In this document: positions 38,059-46,975 of the stretch, piece after piece
How the letters are laid out: each line of letters starts with the position of its first letter
Position numbering within the stretch: position 1 is the first letter of the stretch
Origin: Frateuria aurantia DSM 6220
GTDB lineage: Bacteria > Pseudomonadota > Gammaproteobacteria > Xanthomonadales > Rhodanobacteraceae
DNA: 64,000 nt
Assembly: GCF_000242255.2 (NCBI RefSeq)
Contig: NC_017033.1
Coordinates: 1,240,001 to 1,304,000 of the forward strand
Reading direction: 5' to 3'
Position numbers and translations under genes: made by a program
Notes under the pieces: model-generated
Seen by the model: the letters and a program-made list of their open reading frames with translations, nothing else
Database searches by the model: none
What the model was told of the DNA's origin: nothing

Positions 38059-38544
38059 ATGAAGGCCGAAAAAGACAAGGTGGTCGGGTTTGATTACAGC
38101 CTGACCGTGGATGGCGAGAAGCTGGAAAGCTCGTTCGACAGCGGTGAGGCGCTGTGGGTCCTGCTGGGCCGTGGTCAATTGATCCCGGGCCTGGAAGCCG
38201 CTCTGGAAGGTCAGGAGGCCGGCGCCACGCTGTCGGTCGACATAAGCCCGGAGCAGGGCTATGGCGAACGCAGCGAGGGCATGACACAGCGCGTGCCGAA
38301 GAAGTACTTCCAGCAGGCCGCCAAGCTGAAGCCGGGCATGACCACCGTGCTGGCGCTGAAGGAGGGCGGTCATCGTGCGGTGGTGGTGCAGAAGGTCGGC
38401 ATGACCACGGTCGATGTGGATCTGAACCACCCCATGGCTGGCAAGTCCCTGCATTTCGACGTCACCGTCAATGCGGTACGCGACGCCAGTGCCGAAGAGC
38501 TGGAGCATGGCCATGCCCATCCGCCGGGCGCAGAGGCTCACTGA
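38059..38544 (+). CDS. slyD: FKBP-type peptidyl-prolyl isomerase, SlyD family
   Basis: A 161-residue FKBP with an inserted-flap (IF) domain. The FKBP part has VGFDYSLTVDGEKLESSFD and LGRGQLIPGLEAALEGQEAG, and the IF domain spans about residues 70-125. The short tail HGHAHPPGAEAH is His-containing, although much shorter than the metal-binding tail of E. coli SlyD. It combines prolyl isomerase with chaperone activity in the cytoplasm, and SlyD proteins can deliver nickel. A strong hairpin at 38565-38597 ends the gene. Confidence 0.92.
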   Translation: MKAEKDKVVGFDYSLTVDGEKLESSFDSGEALWVLLGRGQLIPGLEAALEGQEAGATLSVDISPEQGYGERSEGMTQRVPKKYFQQAAKLKPGMTTVLALKEGGHRAVVVQKVGMTTVDVDLNHPMAGKSLHFDVTVNAVRDASAEELEHGHAHPPGAEAH

Positions 38545-38564
38545 GTTTCTTGCAGGGCTTCTGA

Positions 38565-38597
38565 CGATACCGGCCGCGAGAGCGGCCGGTATCGTTT
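38565..38597 (+). terminator. rho-independent terminator of slyD
   Basis: A 13-bp perfect stem (38565-38577 with 38582-38594) is capped by a GAGA tetraloop and followed by TTT. Confidence 0.85.
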
Positions 38598-38637
38598 CAC
38601 GGAAGGGATTTTTCGTGATGCCGGTACCGGCTGGTCT

Positions 38638-39183
38638 TCAGTCCAGTACCCGCCGGCCCCAGGCGAAGTGACTGCGCCAATAAGGGCCGTCAATATCATC
38701 CAGGCGTACCGTGCCTCCGCTGTTGGGCGCATGCACGAAGCGGCCCTTGCCTACGTAGACTCCTACATGGGAGATGTGTCCATGCCGACCGAAAAAGACC
38801 AGATCCCCGCTGATCAGGGCGGTTTGTCGCCGGATCTTCGGTCGGTCCATCGAGGCCATGGCCGATGAGGTCCTGGGCAGGGCCAGTCCGGTGGATTGCC
38901 GATAGATATAGTTGACCAGACCGCTGCAGTCGAAGCCTCCCGCCGGGGTGTTGCCGCCCCAGTGATACGGCGTGCCGACCAGGCCGATGGCCCGGATCAG
39001 GACGTCATTGGCCTCATGGGTTTCCTGGCCGGGTGGTGCGCGTGCAGGCAGATCGGCCAAGGCCGAATGCGAGGGCTTGAACGTGGCCTCGTGCGGATTG
39101 CTGGCGCAGCCGGCGAGCAGCAGCAGACATGCTGCCAGCCATGGGCCGGCTCCTAGCCGGCACGGATCCAGTGAGCTTGCCAC
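38638..39183 (-). CDS. NlpC/P60-family (C40) cell-wall peptidase lipoprotein
   Basis: A 181-residue lipoprotein. The signal peptide ends in the lipobox LLLLAGC, so it is lipid-anchored in the envelope. The C40 domain shows the catalytic Cys in GGFDCSGLVNYIY, the first His in GHISHVGVYVG and the polar third residue region FVHAPNSGGTV. Such enzymes (Spr/MepS, NlpC) cleave D-Glu-DAP or DAP cross-links in peptidoglycan during growth. The start is GTG 39183. It converges on slyD across the 38565-38597 hairpin. Confidence 0.9.
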   Translation of the reverse strand: MASSLDPCRLGAGPWLAACLLLLAGCASNPHEATFKPSHSALADLPARAPPGQETHEANDVLIRAIGLVGTPYHWGGNTPAGGFDCSGLVNYIYRQSTGLALPRTSSAMASMDRPKIRRQTALISGDLVFFGRHGHISHVGVYVGKGRFVHAPNSGGTVRLDDIDGPYWRSHFAWGRRVLD

Positions 39184-39738
39184 GTTGTCATCTCCCGGGG
39201 CGGATCTCGGTTGGGATCGAGATTATCAAATCAATAACTTGGAGAGAAGTCTTCAAGATATTTTTGATGTTTTGTCCCGATCAGGATGGCTGGCGGCCAG
39301 ACGCGGCGTTGCAGTACCGTGTCCACGGGGGCGATGCCAAGGGTTTTTGATGGGTGCGGGGGCGGCCCTCGAGCCGCGCCGGTGGAACGTGGTCGAAGCG
39401 CCCTGAGAATGAACCCATGTTAAATGTTGCAGAGTCTCGGAACGCTCCCTGGACCGCATGAAGCTGCGGACCTGCGTGACTGCGGACATGGCGGCTCATG
39501 CCCGCAGCGGCGCTGCACGAGCCTCGAAATGTGGGCGAAAGGAGGGGATTAATCCAATGTGTCGCAATATGTTGCGAATGACGAGGCGTGGGGTTGCATC
39601 GACGCAAATGGACATCTTGACGGCGGCTCGCGAACTCCGCAGTTTATGCCTGCCACGGCACGTGGCTGACCCATATCAGGTGTGTTCCGGACGTGATGAC
39701 CGGGCGCGCCGTCTCTTTCAGTTCGAGGTTCAAACACC
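39184..39738. other. long intergenic region
   Basis: About 555 bases lie between the divergent NlpC/P60 gene and the hexahistidine protein gene. Codon pattern and protein similarity do not support any of the short open frames. The stretch 39230-39290 is AT-rich and may hold the NlpC/P60 promoter. An AAAGGAGGGG sequence at 39539-39548 looks like a ribosome site but has no good start codon with a lasting frame after it. A small RNA cannot be excluded. Confidence 0.4.
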
Positions 39739-39936
39739 ATGCGTAAACTTGCGATCGCTTCCCTGCTGCTGGCTGGTCTGGCTCTTTCGGGCTCCGTGTT
39801 TGCTCAGACCGATGCTCCGGCGGCCAGCAAGTCTGCCAGCACCCCGGCGACCACCGCCAAGAAGGGCAAGCATCACCACCATCATCACAAGGCTGCCAAG
39901 AAGGCTGCTCCGGCCGCTGCTGCCAGCGCCGCCTGA
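39739..39936 (+). CDS. small exported His/Ala/Lys-rich protein (acid-shock-like)
   Basis: A 65-residue protein. A clear signal peptide (MRKLAIASLLLAGLALSGSVFA, cleavage after AFA-like FAQ) is followed by about 43 residues of Ala, Ser, Thr, Lys and a natural run of six histidines at residues 45-50 between KKGK and KAAKKAA. The composition resembles Asr-type acid-shock proteins and histidine-rich metal-binding peptides; no domain is recognised. ATG 39739 and the downstream terminator at 39994-40017 define a monocistronic unit. The basic tail may bind nucleic acid, membrane or metal; this is inference. Confidence 0.75.
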   Translation: MRKLAIASLLLAGLALSGSVFAQTDAPAASKSASTPATTAKKGKHHHHHHKAAKKAAPAAAASAA

Positions 39937-39993
39937 TCATCAAGCATCGAGGCGAGTGCGGGCGTGACTCCCTTGCGGGTCACGTCTGATCGG

Positions 39994-40017
39994 GGCCCGG
40001 CGCAAGCCGGGCCTTTT
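39994..40017 (+). terminator. rho-independent terminator
   Basis: An 8-bp GC stem (39994-40001 with 40006-40013) has a GCAA tetraloop and four Ts. It follows the small His-rich protein gene. A weaker hairpin lies just before it at about 39963-39984. Confidence 0.85.
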
Positions 40018-40045
40018 CATTTTCGGCTTCGCGGCAATGCTGAGC

Positions 40046-40669
40046 TCAGCCCTGTTCGATGGTGACACCGGTCAGCAGCCCGCGAGCGATCATGCAGGCA
40101 TGGCGGCGATAGGCGATCAGCTGCCATTGCTGGCCGCCGAGCTGGCGCCAGAGCATGGCCGAACGGACGGCCGCCAGCAGTCCGGTACGAACCTTGGCGA
40201 CCACCTCGGGGCGCTGCAAGGTATGCGGATCACCGGTAATCATCACTCTCGGACGCAGAGTGGACAGGGTTTCGGTATATAGCTGGGCCAGCTTGTTGCA
40301 AAGCTGGGAGGTGCCGAGTTCGAAGTGTCCGCTCTGGCGCTGGATGGTGAGGATGCCTTGCTGCAGGTGTTCCATCATGGCGGGACGGCGCGCCAATGAA
40401 CGCTCCAGTCGCAGCACGGCTACCGTCATGCGGACCACATTGAGCTGCCTGGGTTGGCTGTCGAGCTGGTCGACCAGATTGCGCAGGCCGACACGGACTC
40501 CGGCGACACCCTGGTAGACGGCGGGCACGGAGGGGGCGTCGATGGCGAAGATGCTGGCCATGCTGCTTTCCAGTGCGTTGTGATCGCACTGCCCGGTCTG
40601 GGCGAGCTGCTGGGTCAGGGTGGTGGCCTGGAACAGTCCGGCGAGCGCCAGTACACGCTCCTCGGTCAT
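40046..40669 (-). CDS. hflD: HflD-family protein
   Basis: A 207-residue all-helical, membrane-associated protein. It begins MTEERVLALAGLFQATTLTQQLAQTGQCD, matching the LALAGICQS..LVQQLA.QG.C pattern of E. coli HflD, the factor that affects lambda CII and lysogeny. Its normal role is unknown. It lies 10 bases after mnmA on the same strand; the order nudJ-mnmA-hflD is also found in E. coli. ATG 40669 is chosen by homology although no ribosome site precedes it, so coupling to mnmA is likely. Confidence 0.9.
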   Translation of the reverse strand: MTEERVLALAGLFQATTLTQQLAQTGQCDHNALESSMASIFAIDAPSVPAVYQGVAGVRVGLRNLVDQLDSQPRQLNVVRMTVAVLRLERSLARRPAMMEHLQQGILTIQRQSGHFELGTSQLCNKLAQLYTETLSTLRPRVMITGDPHTLQRPEVVAKVRTGLLAAVRSAMLWRQLGGQQWQLIAYRRHACMIARGLLTGVTIEQG

Positions 40670-40679
40670 GGCGAAACGT

Positions 40680-41819
40680 TCAAACACTGGGGGATATCCA
40701 AGCTGGGGTAGGTACGGCGACTGGCTCGGACCAGCCTCCGAAGGCGGCATCGGTGGCGGTGATCACGGCGCCGCCCAGGCAGACTTCGCCGTCATAGAAC
40801 ACCACCGACTGGCCGGGCGTGGGCGCGCGCTGGGCATCGTCGAACCGGATCTCGAGATGGTCGCTTCCGACGGTGACCTCGCATGCCTGGTCGGGCTGTC
40901 GATAGCGGGTCTTGGCAGCGCAGCGGAATTGACCCGAGGGCGGGCGGCCATCGATCCAGGTGGCGTCCACGGCACGGATCCGGCTGGCATGCAGCCATTG
41001 GTTTTCGCCGCCCTGGGCGACCAGCAGCCGGTTGCGCGGCAGATCCTTGCCGACCACATACCAGGGCTCGCCGCTGGCTCCCTGACGCCCGCCGATACCG
41101 AGGCCGTTGCGCTGACCAAGGGTGTAGTACATGGTGCCTTGATGAGGGCCCAGGCATTGGCCGTCGACACTCCAGATCTCGCCGGGCTGCGCGGGCAGGT
41201 AGCGGCCGAGAAAGTCGCGGAAATTGCGTTCGCCGATAAAGCAGATGCCGGTCGAGTCCTTTTTGGCATGCGTCGGCAGGGCGGCTTCGCGCGCGAGCTC
41301 TCGCACCGATGACTTTTCGATCTCGCCCAGCGGAAACAGGGTGGCCGACAAGGCATCCTGGCCCAGGGCATGCAGAAAATAGCTTTGATCCTTGCTGGCA
41401 TCGACCGCCTTCAGCAGCTGCCAGCGACCATCGCGCCGCGCGACGCGGGCGTAGTGACCGGTGGCGATCTGCTCGGCCCCCAGGGCACGGGCCTCGGTCA
41501 GGAAAGTCTTGAACTTGATCTCGCGGTTGCAGAGGATGTCCGGATTGGGGGTGCGGCCTGCCCGGTACTCGGCAATGAAGTGCTCGAAGACGTGCTGCCA
41601 GTAATCGGCGGCGAAGTTGCGGGCATGGAAGGGTATGCCCAGTCGCCCGCAGACCGACAGCGCATCCTTGCGGTCGGTATCCACGGTGCAGGGGCCGTCC
41701 TCGATATCCTCTTCCCAGTTCTGCATGAACAGGCCTTCCACCTCGCGGCCCTCGCGCTGCAGCAGCAGGGCTGCCACCGAGGAGTCGACGCCACCTGAAA
41801 CACCGAGCATCACCTTCAT
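40680..41819 (-). CDS. mnmA: tRNA 2-thiouridylase
   Basis: A 379-residue enzyme that inserts sulfur at position 2 of wobble U34 in tRNA Lys, Glu and Gln. The PP-loop is [27 protein letters not shown] holds the first catalytic Cys and [13 protein letters not shown] the second (persulfide) Cys. ATG 41819 overlaps the nudJ-like stop by four bases (ATGA), so translation is coupled. It receives sulfur from the Tus relay in other gammaproteobacteria; those genes are not in this window. Confidence 0.97.
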   Translation of the reverse strand: MKVMLGVSGGVDSSVAALLLQREGREVEGLFMQNWEEDIEDGPCTVDTDRKDALSVCGRLGIPFHARNFAADYWQHVFEHFIAEYRAGRTPNPDILCNREIKFKTFLTEARALGAEQIATGHYARVARRDGRWQLLKAVDASKDQSYFLHALGQDALSATLFPLGEIEKSSVRELAREAALPTHAKKDSTGICFIGERNFRDFLGRYLPAQPGEIWSVDGQCLGPHQGTMYYTLGQRNGLGIGGRQGASGEPWYVVGKDLPRNRLLVAQGGENQWLHASRIRAVDATWIDGRPPSGQFRCAAKTRYRQPDQACEVTVGSDHLEIRFDDAQRAPTPGQSVVFYDGEVCLGGAVITATDAAFGGWSEPVAVPTPAWISPSV

Positions 41820-42298
41820 GGCGCAGCCCTCGGCAGCAGGCAGTCGATGCTTTGCAGTGGCAGTCGCTGGCCGGTCAGCCAGGCATCGATGCTGAGCAGG
41901 ATCATCGGTGAGCGCAGGGCATCGCCCAGCGCTTCGATCTCGGTACGACTCAGCCACAGACAGCGCTGGATGCCTGCATCCAGCGGCATCCTAGCATCAT
42001 GCTCCAGGGCGGTGGCGGCAAAGCTGAATCGCAAGACTTCATCGCCATGTTCGTGGCTGTGCCACTGGTGAATGGCCACCAGATGATCGAGCTGGACCTG
42101 CCAGCCGGTTTCCTCGCGGGTCTCTCGGACCGCGGCGGCCAGCAGGCTCTCGCCGATGTCCAGGTGTCCGGCGGGCTGGTTGTAGACGATGCGATCGTTC
42201 ACTTCCTCCTCAACCATCAGATAACGCCCGTCGCGATGGACGATGGTGGCGACCGTGACATGGGGGAAGGCGGATTGGGGGGCAGCTGCTTGGTTCAC
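41816..42298 (-). CDS. nudJ: NudJ-like Nudix phosphohydrolase
   Basis: A 160-residue Nudix hydrolase. The Nudix box reads [23 protein letters not shown], starting just after YNQPA, a pattern typical of NudJ. E. coli NudJ (YmfB) hydrolyses thiamine pyrophosphate precursors and nucleoside di- and triphosphates. The start is GTG 42298. It is the first gene of a nudJ-mnmA-hflD unit that diverges from clpS. Confidence 0.9.
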   Translation of the reverse strand: MNQAAAPQSAFPHVTVATIVHRDGRYLMVEEEVNDRIVYNQPAGHLDIGESLLAAAVRETREETGWQVQLDHLVAIHQWHSHEHGDEVLRFSFAATALEHDARMPLDAGIQRCLWLSRTEIEALGDALRSPMILLSIDAWLTGQRLPLQSIDCLLPRAAP

Positions 42299-42413
42299 CG
42301 TGGAACGGACTCCATCCGGACTCGGGCCGCCGGAGGCGGCACTGGAAAAACAGGTATTGTGCCACTACCTCATGCTGAGGCGCGGACGGGCGATCACCTG
42401 CGGTACGTGCCGT

Positions 42414-42419
42414 TATACT
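42414..42419 (+). promoter_or_regulatory. -10 box upstream of clpS
   Basis: TATACT, one mismatch from consensus, lies 28 nt before the clpS ATG. No strong -35 is seen at the proper distance. Confidence 0.4.
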
Positions 42420-42447
42420 TTCAAGGCAGCCAACCAGTAGAGAGCTC

Positions 42448-42774
42448 ATGGCCCACGATCCGGACAATGATTCGCACCCGTCACACGGTGTCGCCCTTGA
42501 AGCGGCGCGACCCGAGGTGGTTCGACCGCCGATGTTCCAGGTAGTCTTGCTGAACGACGACTTCACGCCCATGGATTTCGTGGTGGAGGTTCTGCGGGGC
42601 TTTTTCAACCTGGATCAGGAGCAGGCGGTCCAGGTCATGCTGCATGTGCATACCCGCGGCAAGGGCGTATGCGGCGTGTATACCCGTGAGGTAGCGGAAA
42701 CCAAGGTCACCTTGGTGAACGAATATTCACGATCCCATCAACACCCGTTATTGTGCACTATGGAAAAACTGTGA
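42448..42774 (+). CDS. clpS: ClpA adaptor ClpS (N-end rule)
   Basis: A 108-residue adaptor that recognises N-terminal Phe, Leu, Tyr and Trp and delivers substrates to ClpAP. It shows [21 protein letters not shown] (degron pocket Asn-Asp-Asp), [24 protein letters not shown] and the C-terminal ClpA-binding surface. ATG 42448. Next comes clpA, 70 bases downstream on the same strand, the classical pair. Confidence 0.97.
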   Translation: MAHDPDNDSHPSHGVALEAARPEVVRPPMFQVVLLNDDFTPMDFVVEVLRGFFNLDQEQAVQVMLHVHTRGKGVCGVYTREVAETKVTLVNEYSRSHQHPLLCTMEKL

Positions 42775-42844
42775 CTGCCACCATGTAGTAGTCATCGCGG
42801 TCATCGCACCGCCCAATATGTTCATTGAAGTGGAGACGGTCCGC

Positions 42845-45118
42845 ATGTTCAGCAAGGATCTCGAAGTCACCATCGGCCAGTGCTACAAGCAGGCACGCGA
42901 ACATCGCCACGAGTTCATGACGGTGGAGCATCTGCTGCTGGCGCTCACCGACAACCAGTCTGCCGTCACCGCGATGCGGGCTTGCGGCGTTGATCTGCCG
43001 CGCCTGTCGGCCGACCTGCAGCGCATCATCGACGAGACCGTGCCGGTGCTGCCGGCCGGCGACGAGCGTGACACCCAGCCCACGCTCGGTTTCCAGCGCG
43101 TACTGCAGCGCGCGGTCTACCATGTGCAATCGGCCAATCGCAAGGAAGTCACCGGCGCCAACGTGCTGGTGGCCATTTTCGGCGAGAAGGATTCCCATGC
43201 CGTGTATTTCCTGCACCAGCAGGAAGTGAGTCGGCTGGATGTGGTCAACTATATTTCCCACGGCATTGCCAAGGTGGCAGACGAGGCGGCCAGTGGTGGC
43301 GCGCCTGCCGCCGAGCGTGAGGGCGAGGAGGGCGGTGAGGGCAAGAGCAGCCCGCTGCACGAATATGCCAGCAACCTCAATGAGCTGGCCCTGGAGGGCA
43401 AGATCGATCCGTTGATCGGCCGTCAGGACGAGATCGAGCGGACCGTGCAGGTGCTCTGCCGTCGCCGCAAGAACAATCCGCTGTTCGTCGGCGAGGCCGG
43501 TGTCGGCAAGACGGCACTGGCGGAAGGGCTGGCCAAGCGCATCGTCGATGGCGAGGTGCCGGAAGTGCTGGAGGGCGCCACCATCTGGTCGCTGGACCTG
43601 GGCGCGCTGGTGGCCGGCACCAAATACCGCGGCGATTTCGAAAAGCGGCTGAAGGGCGTGATCACCCAGCTGAAGAAGCAGCCGGACGCGATTCTGTTCA
43701 TCGACGAGATCCATACCATCATCGGTGCGGGCTCGGCCTCGGGCGGGACCATGGATGCCGGCAATCTGATCAAGCCGCTGCTGGCTTCGGGCGAGCTGCG
43801 CTGCATCGGTTCGACCACCTTCCAGGAGTTCCGCGGTGTGTTCGAGAAGGATCGCGCACTGGCCCGGCGGTTCCAGAAGATCGATGTGGTCGAGCCCTCG
43901 GTGGCCGACAGCCTGGAAATCCTCAAGGGTCTGAAGTCGCGTTTCGAGGATCATCACAACATCAGCTACACCGCCGAGGCGCTGCGGGCGGCGGTGGACC
44001 TGTCGGTCAAGCATATTCCCGACCGGTTGCTGCCCGACAAGGCCATCGACGTCATCGACGAGGCGGGTGCCCGGCAGCGGCTGCTCCCTGAAGACCAGCG
44101 CACCGGTACCGTGGATGTGCCCGAGGTGGAATATATCGTGGCCAAGATGGCACGGATTCCGGCCAAGCAAGTCTCCGCATCGGATCGTGATGTGCTGCGC
44201 AATCTGGAGCGCAATCTGAAAATGGTCGTGTTCGGTCAGGATGCGGCGATCGAGGCCCTGGCGGCGTCGATCAAGATGGCGCGCTCGGGTCTGGGCAATC
44301 CGGACAAGCCGATCGGGTCTTTCCTGCTGGCCGGCCCGACCGGTGTCGGCAAGACCGAGGTCACCCGTCAGCTAGCCATGCAGCTGGGGATCGAGATGAT
44401 CCGCTTCGACATGTCCGAATACATGGAGGCCCACTCGGTGTCGCGGCTGGTCGGCGCCCCTCCGGGCTATGTCGGCTTTGATCAGGGCGGCCTGCTGACC
44501 GAGGCGGTCACCAAGCATCCGCATGCCGTGCTGCTGCTGGACGAGATCGAGAAGGCGCATCCCGATGTATTCAATATCCTGCTGCAGGTGATGGATCGCG
44601 GCGTGCTGACCGATACCAATGGCCGTGAAGCCAACTTCAAGAATGTGGTCCTGGTGATGACGACCAATGCCGGGGCTCAGTATGCTTCACGCCGCAGCAT
44701 CGGCTTCCTCAAGCAGAACCATGCCACGGACGCGATGGAAATCATCCGGCGGGCCTTTACGCCTGAATTCCGCAATCGTCTGGATGCCATCGTCCAGTTC
44801 AATCCGCTGGATTTCGATCATATTCTGCGGGTGGTCGACAAATTCCTGATCGAGCTGGAGGCGCAGCTGGGCGAGAAGCACGTGGTGCTGGATGTGGATG
44901 CCGAGGCGCGGCGCTGGATGGCCGAGAACGGCTTTGATCCGCAGATGGGAGCCCGGCCGATGGCGCGGGTGATCCAGGATCGGGTCAAGCGCGTGCTGGC
45001 CGACGAATTGCTGTTCGGCAAGCTGGCCGATGGCGGCAAGGTCCTGCTCGGCGTCAAGGACGGCGAGCTGTCGGTGACCAGCGAGGCGGCAGAAGCCGTA
45101 CCGGCCGAGGTGGACTGA
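42845..45118 (+). CDS. clpA: ATP-dependent Clp protease ATP-binding subunit ClpA
   Basis: A 757-residue AAA+ unfoldase that feeds proteins to ClpP. The N-domain begins MFSKDLEVTIGQCYKQAREH. The first AAA+ module has Walker A GEAGVGKTALAEGLA and Walker B ILFIDEIHTIIGAG; the second has GPTGVGKTEVTRQLA and VLLLDEIEKAHPDVF. An IGF-type ClpP-binding loop is visible as SIGFLKQ. ATG 42845 follows a GGAGA ribosome site and matches the family N-terminus, so ATG 42818 is less likely. ClpP is not encoded nearby. Confidence 0.97.
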   Translation: MFSKDLEVTIGQCYKQAREHRHEFMTVEHLLLALTDNQSAVTAMRACGVDLPRLSADLQRIIDETVPVLPAGDERDTQPTLGFQRVLQRAVYHVQSANRKEVTGANVLVAIFGEKDSHAVYFLHQQEVSRLDVVNYISHGIAKVADEAASGGAPAAEREGEEGGEGKSSPLHEYASNLNELALEGKIDPLIGRQDEIERTVQVLCRRRKNNPLFVGEAGVGKTALAEGLAKRIVDGEVPEVLEGATIWSLDLGALVAGTKYRGDFEKRLKGVITQLKKQPDAILFIDEIHTIIGAGSASGGTMDAGNLIKPLLASGELRCIGSTTFQEFRGVFEKDRALARRFQKIDVVEPSVADSLEILKGLKSRFEDHHNISYTAEALRAAVDLSVKHIPDRLLPDKAIDVIDEAGARQRLLPEDQRTGTVDVPEVEYIVAKMARIPAKQVSASDRDVLRNLERNLKMVVFGQDAAIEALAASIKMARSGLGNPDKPIGSFLLAGPTGVGKTEVTRQLAMQLGIEMIRFDMSEYMEAHSVSRLVGAPPGYVGFDQGGLLTEAVTKHPHAVLLLDEIEKAHPDVFNILLQVMDRGVLTDTNGREANFKNVVLVMTTNAGAQYASRRSIGFLKQNHATDAMEIIRRAFTPEFRNRLDAIVQFNPLDFDHILRVVDKFLIELEAQLGEKHVVLDVDAEARRWMAENGFDPQMGARPMARVIQDRVKRVLADELLFGKLADGGKVLLGVKDGELSVTSEAAEAVPAEVD

Positions 45119-45141
45119 GTCCGCTTCTGCGGGCACGGAAA

Positions 45142-45170
45142 AACGGCGTCGCCTCAAGGGCGACGCCGTT
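45142..45170. terminator. bidirectional terminator between clpA and infA
   Basis: A 12-bp perfect stem (45142-45153 with 45159-45170) has a five-base loop and an A-run just upstream. It serves the convergent clpA and infA genes. Confidence 0.8.
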
Positions 45171-45224
45171 CGCAATCCGTGATCAAGCCGGCAGGCGCAA
45201 ACGCCTTGACGGTTGTCTGCAGGA

Positions 45225-45443
45225 TTACTTCATGCGGTAGGTGATCCGGCCCTTGGTCAAATCGTAAGGCGTCATTTCCACCTTGACCTTGTCACCAGTC
45301 AGGATGCGGATGTAATGCTTGCGCATCCGGCCGGAGATGTGGGCGATAATGACGTGCCCGTTTTCCAGCTGTACGCGGAACATCGTGTTGGGCAGGGTCT
45401 CCTGGACCGTGCCTTCCATTTCGATTACGTCGTCTTTAGCCAT
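45225..45443 (-). CDS. infA: translation initiation factor IF-1
   Basis: A 72-residue S1/OB-fold protein that binds the 30S A site. It begins [19 protein letters not shown], with the conserved [27 protein letters not shown] and [18 protein letters not shown]. The length is exactly that of E. coli IF-1. It is monocistronic and lies next to clpA, as in many gammaproteobacteria. Confidence 0.99.
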   Translation of the reverse strand: MAKDDVIEMEGTVQETLPNTMFRVQLENGHVIIAHISGRMRKHYIRILTGDKVKVEMTPYDLTKGRITYRMK

Positions 45444-45488
45444 GCTTTCCGTTAAAGGCAGTGTGGCCCTTCGGCCGATAAGTCCGCT

Positions 45489-45516
45489 ATTGTGCCATGG
45501 ATCGCCGGCAGATCAA
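45489..45516 (-). promoter_or_regulatory. candidate infA promoter
   Basis: On the reverse strand TTGATC (-35, 45511-45516) and CACAAT (-10, 45489-45494) are 16 bp apart, about 45 nt before the infA start. Confidence 0.4.
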
Positions 45517-45651
45517 AGTCATGGCGAGGCGGGTCGACGGCAGTGTGGCGAAGCGGTGCCATAGCCGGCCCGGTGAGTCGCAACTCAAGGATGGCCGGAA
45601 TGAACCAGGCCGGGCTGCCGGCGCGGTCATCACGGACCCGGCAAGCGGGTC

Positions 45652-45927
45652 TCAGCTGAGATGCTGCTTGAATTTGCGACGGATTTCCTGCTCGATCATC
45701 GGCTTCAGCGGGGTCATCAGCAGGCCCAGTTCGATTTCGATGCGGACGCTGTCCGGATCGACCGTCACCCGGCCATTCAGACCGGAGCGCGAGAAGCGGT
45801 AGCAGTCACCGCTCCATTCACCCTGAGTACCGAATTGTTCATGCATGTTCGAAACGATCTTATCAATGCGCTGACGGGCTTCGGCTTGCGGCAGGTGACA
45901 GGGCTCTCGGACGTCGACTTTCGACAT
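45652..45927 (-). CDS. polyhydroxyalkanoic acid system (PHA_gran_rgn-like) family protein
   Basis: A 91-residue protein beginning MSKVDVREPCHLPQAEARQRID. The middle reads WSGDCYRFSRSGLNGRVTVDPDSVRIEIELGLLMTPLKPMIE, the pattern of the small family annotated as polyhydroxyalkanoic acid system protein. Many members occur without PHA genes, and none are seen here, so the function is unknown; the fold is probably a START-like half barrel. ATG 45927 was chosen over an upstream start because of homology. Confidence 0.75.
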   Translation of the reverse strand: MSKVDVREPCHLPQAEARQRIDKIVSNMHEQFGTQGEWSGDCYRFSRSGLNGRVTVDPDSVRIEIELGLLMTPLKPMIEQEIRRKFKQHLS

Positions 45928-46039
45928 GATGGATATCCGGTCAAAAGGTCGATTATAGCGGCAAGCGCCGGCGGCCGTGTTCGCCGCGGGCTGGGACGCT
46001 TCTGTTAAAGTTTCCGCCAATCACCGGCAGTTGTACTCG

Positions 46040-46819
46040 ATGCGTATCGAATTCCCCCATTCCGACCGTGAAGACTTCCTGTGGACGGGCGACCGTTTGC
46101 GTATCGGCAGCGGTGCGGACAACGACCTTCAGCTGTTCCAGGACGCGGCAGCCGAGCACCATGCGGTGATCCGGCTGGATCCGGCGATCGGTTTGATTCT
46201 GGAGGTGGTGGCTGGTGCCGACCGGGTCTATGTCAATGCCCGTCCGGTGCGGGAGCGGGCCATGTTGCGCTATGGCGATATTCTCGGTCTGGGCCGAAGC
46301 CGGATGCTGCTTTGTGCCGATGCCGTGACGGATGTCGCGGCTGAAAAGGCGGTTCCGGCGATAGGGGCTTCAACCGGAGTGATCGGCATTCGAGCGGTCG
46401 CCGGTCCGCTGTCCGGCAAGGTCTGGTCGCTGACCCGTCAGCTTCGCTTCGGGACGGGCGGCATCGCCTTGCCGATGGCATCGGGTGAATCGGTCTGTTT
46501 CGATATCGAGCGAGCGCCGCAAGGCCTGCTGTTGCTGGCCACGATGCAGTCCGCGCGCTTTCCCCTGCGGGTCAATGGTCTGGTGGCGAGTCTGCCTCGG
46601 CGGTTGTTGCCAGGCGACCAGGTCGGCCTGGGCATGCATCGCTGGGTGGTCGAAGCGCCGGGGCTGCTGGCCGACCGGGTTGAGCCCGTCCCGCCCGCGC
46701 CTTCGCCGGCGATCGGGCCCGAAGTCACGGCCGCTCCGCGCGGGGAAGTGTGGTGGCTGATCCTGACCGCCGCCATTCTGGCGATGGGCATTGCCTTGGT
46801 CTTGTGGATTCATCGCTGA
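46040..46819 (+). CDS. FHA-domain protein with C-terminal membrane anchor
   Basis: A 259-residue protein. The N-terminal forkhead-associated domain (residues about 1-95) has RIGSGADNDLQL, EHHAVIRLD and a YGDILGLG end strand; FHA domains bind phosphothreonine. A second beta-rich domain (about 110-215) is not recognised. After a Pro/Ala linker, WWLILTAAILAMGIALVLW is a single C-terminal helix, so the protein is tail-anchored with its FHA domain in the cytoplasm. ATG 46040 matches the FHA start. No kinase or secretion genes lie nearby. Confidence 0.75.
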   Translation: MRIEFPHSDREDFLWTGDRLRIGSGADNDLQLFQDAAAEHHAVIRLDPAIGLILEVVAGADRVYVNARPVRERAMLRYGDILGLGRSRMLLCADAVTDVAAEKAVPAIGASTGVIGIRAVAGPLSGKVWSLTRQLRFGTGGIALPMASGESVCFDIERAPQGLLLLATMQSARFPLRVNGLVASLPRRLLPGDQVGLGMHRWVVEAPGLLADRVEPVPPAPSPAIGPEVTAAPRGEVWWLILTAAILAMGIALVLWIHR

Positions 46820-46975
46820 ATCAGGCGGCCCATCGATCTTCCCGGGGCGATGATCGAAAGGATGGCCAGCCGTCCGTTGCTCTGGCGCGCGGCGCAGGCG
46901 TGTCGCTGATGGCGGCGATCCGCGCCGTGCGGATCAAGGCATAATGTCTGCATCGTGATGACAAGGGCAGCGTCA

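Noticed and set aside
42758-44170. 470-codon minus-strand frame
   Set aside because: It is antisense to clpA, whose two AAA+ modules are unmistakable.
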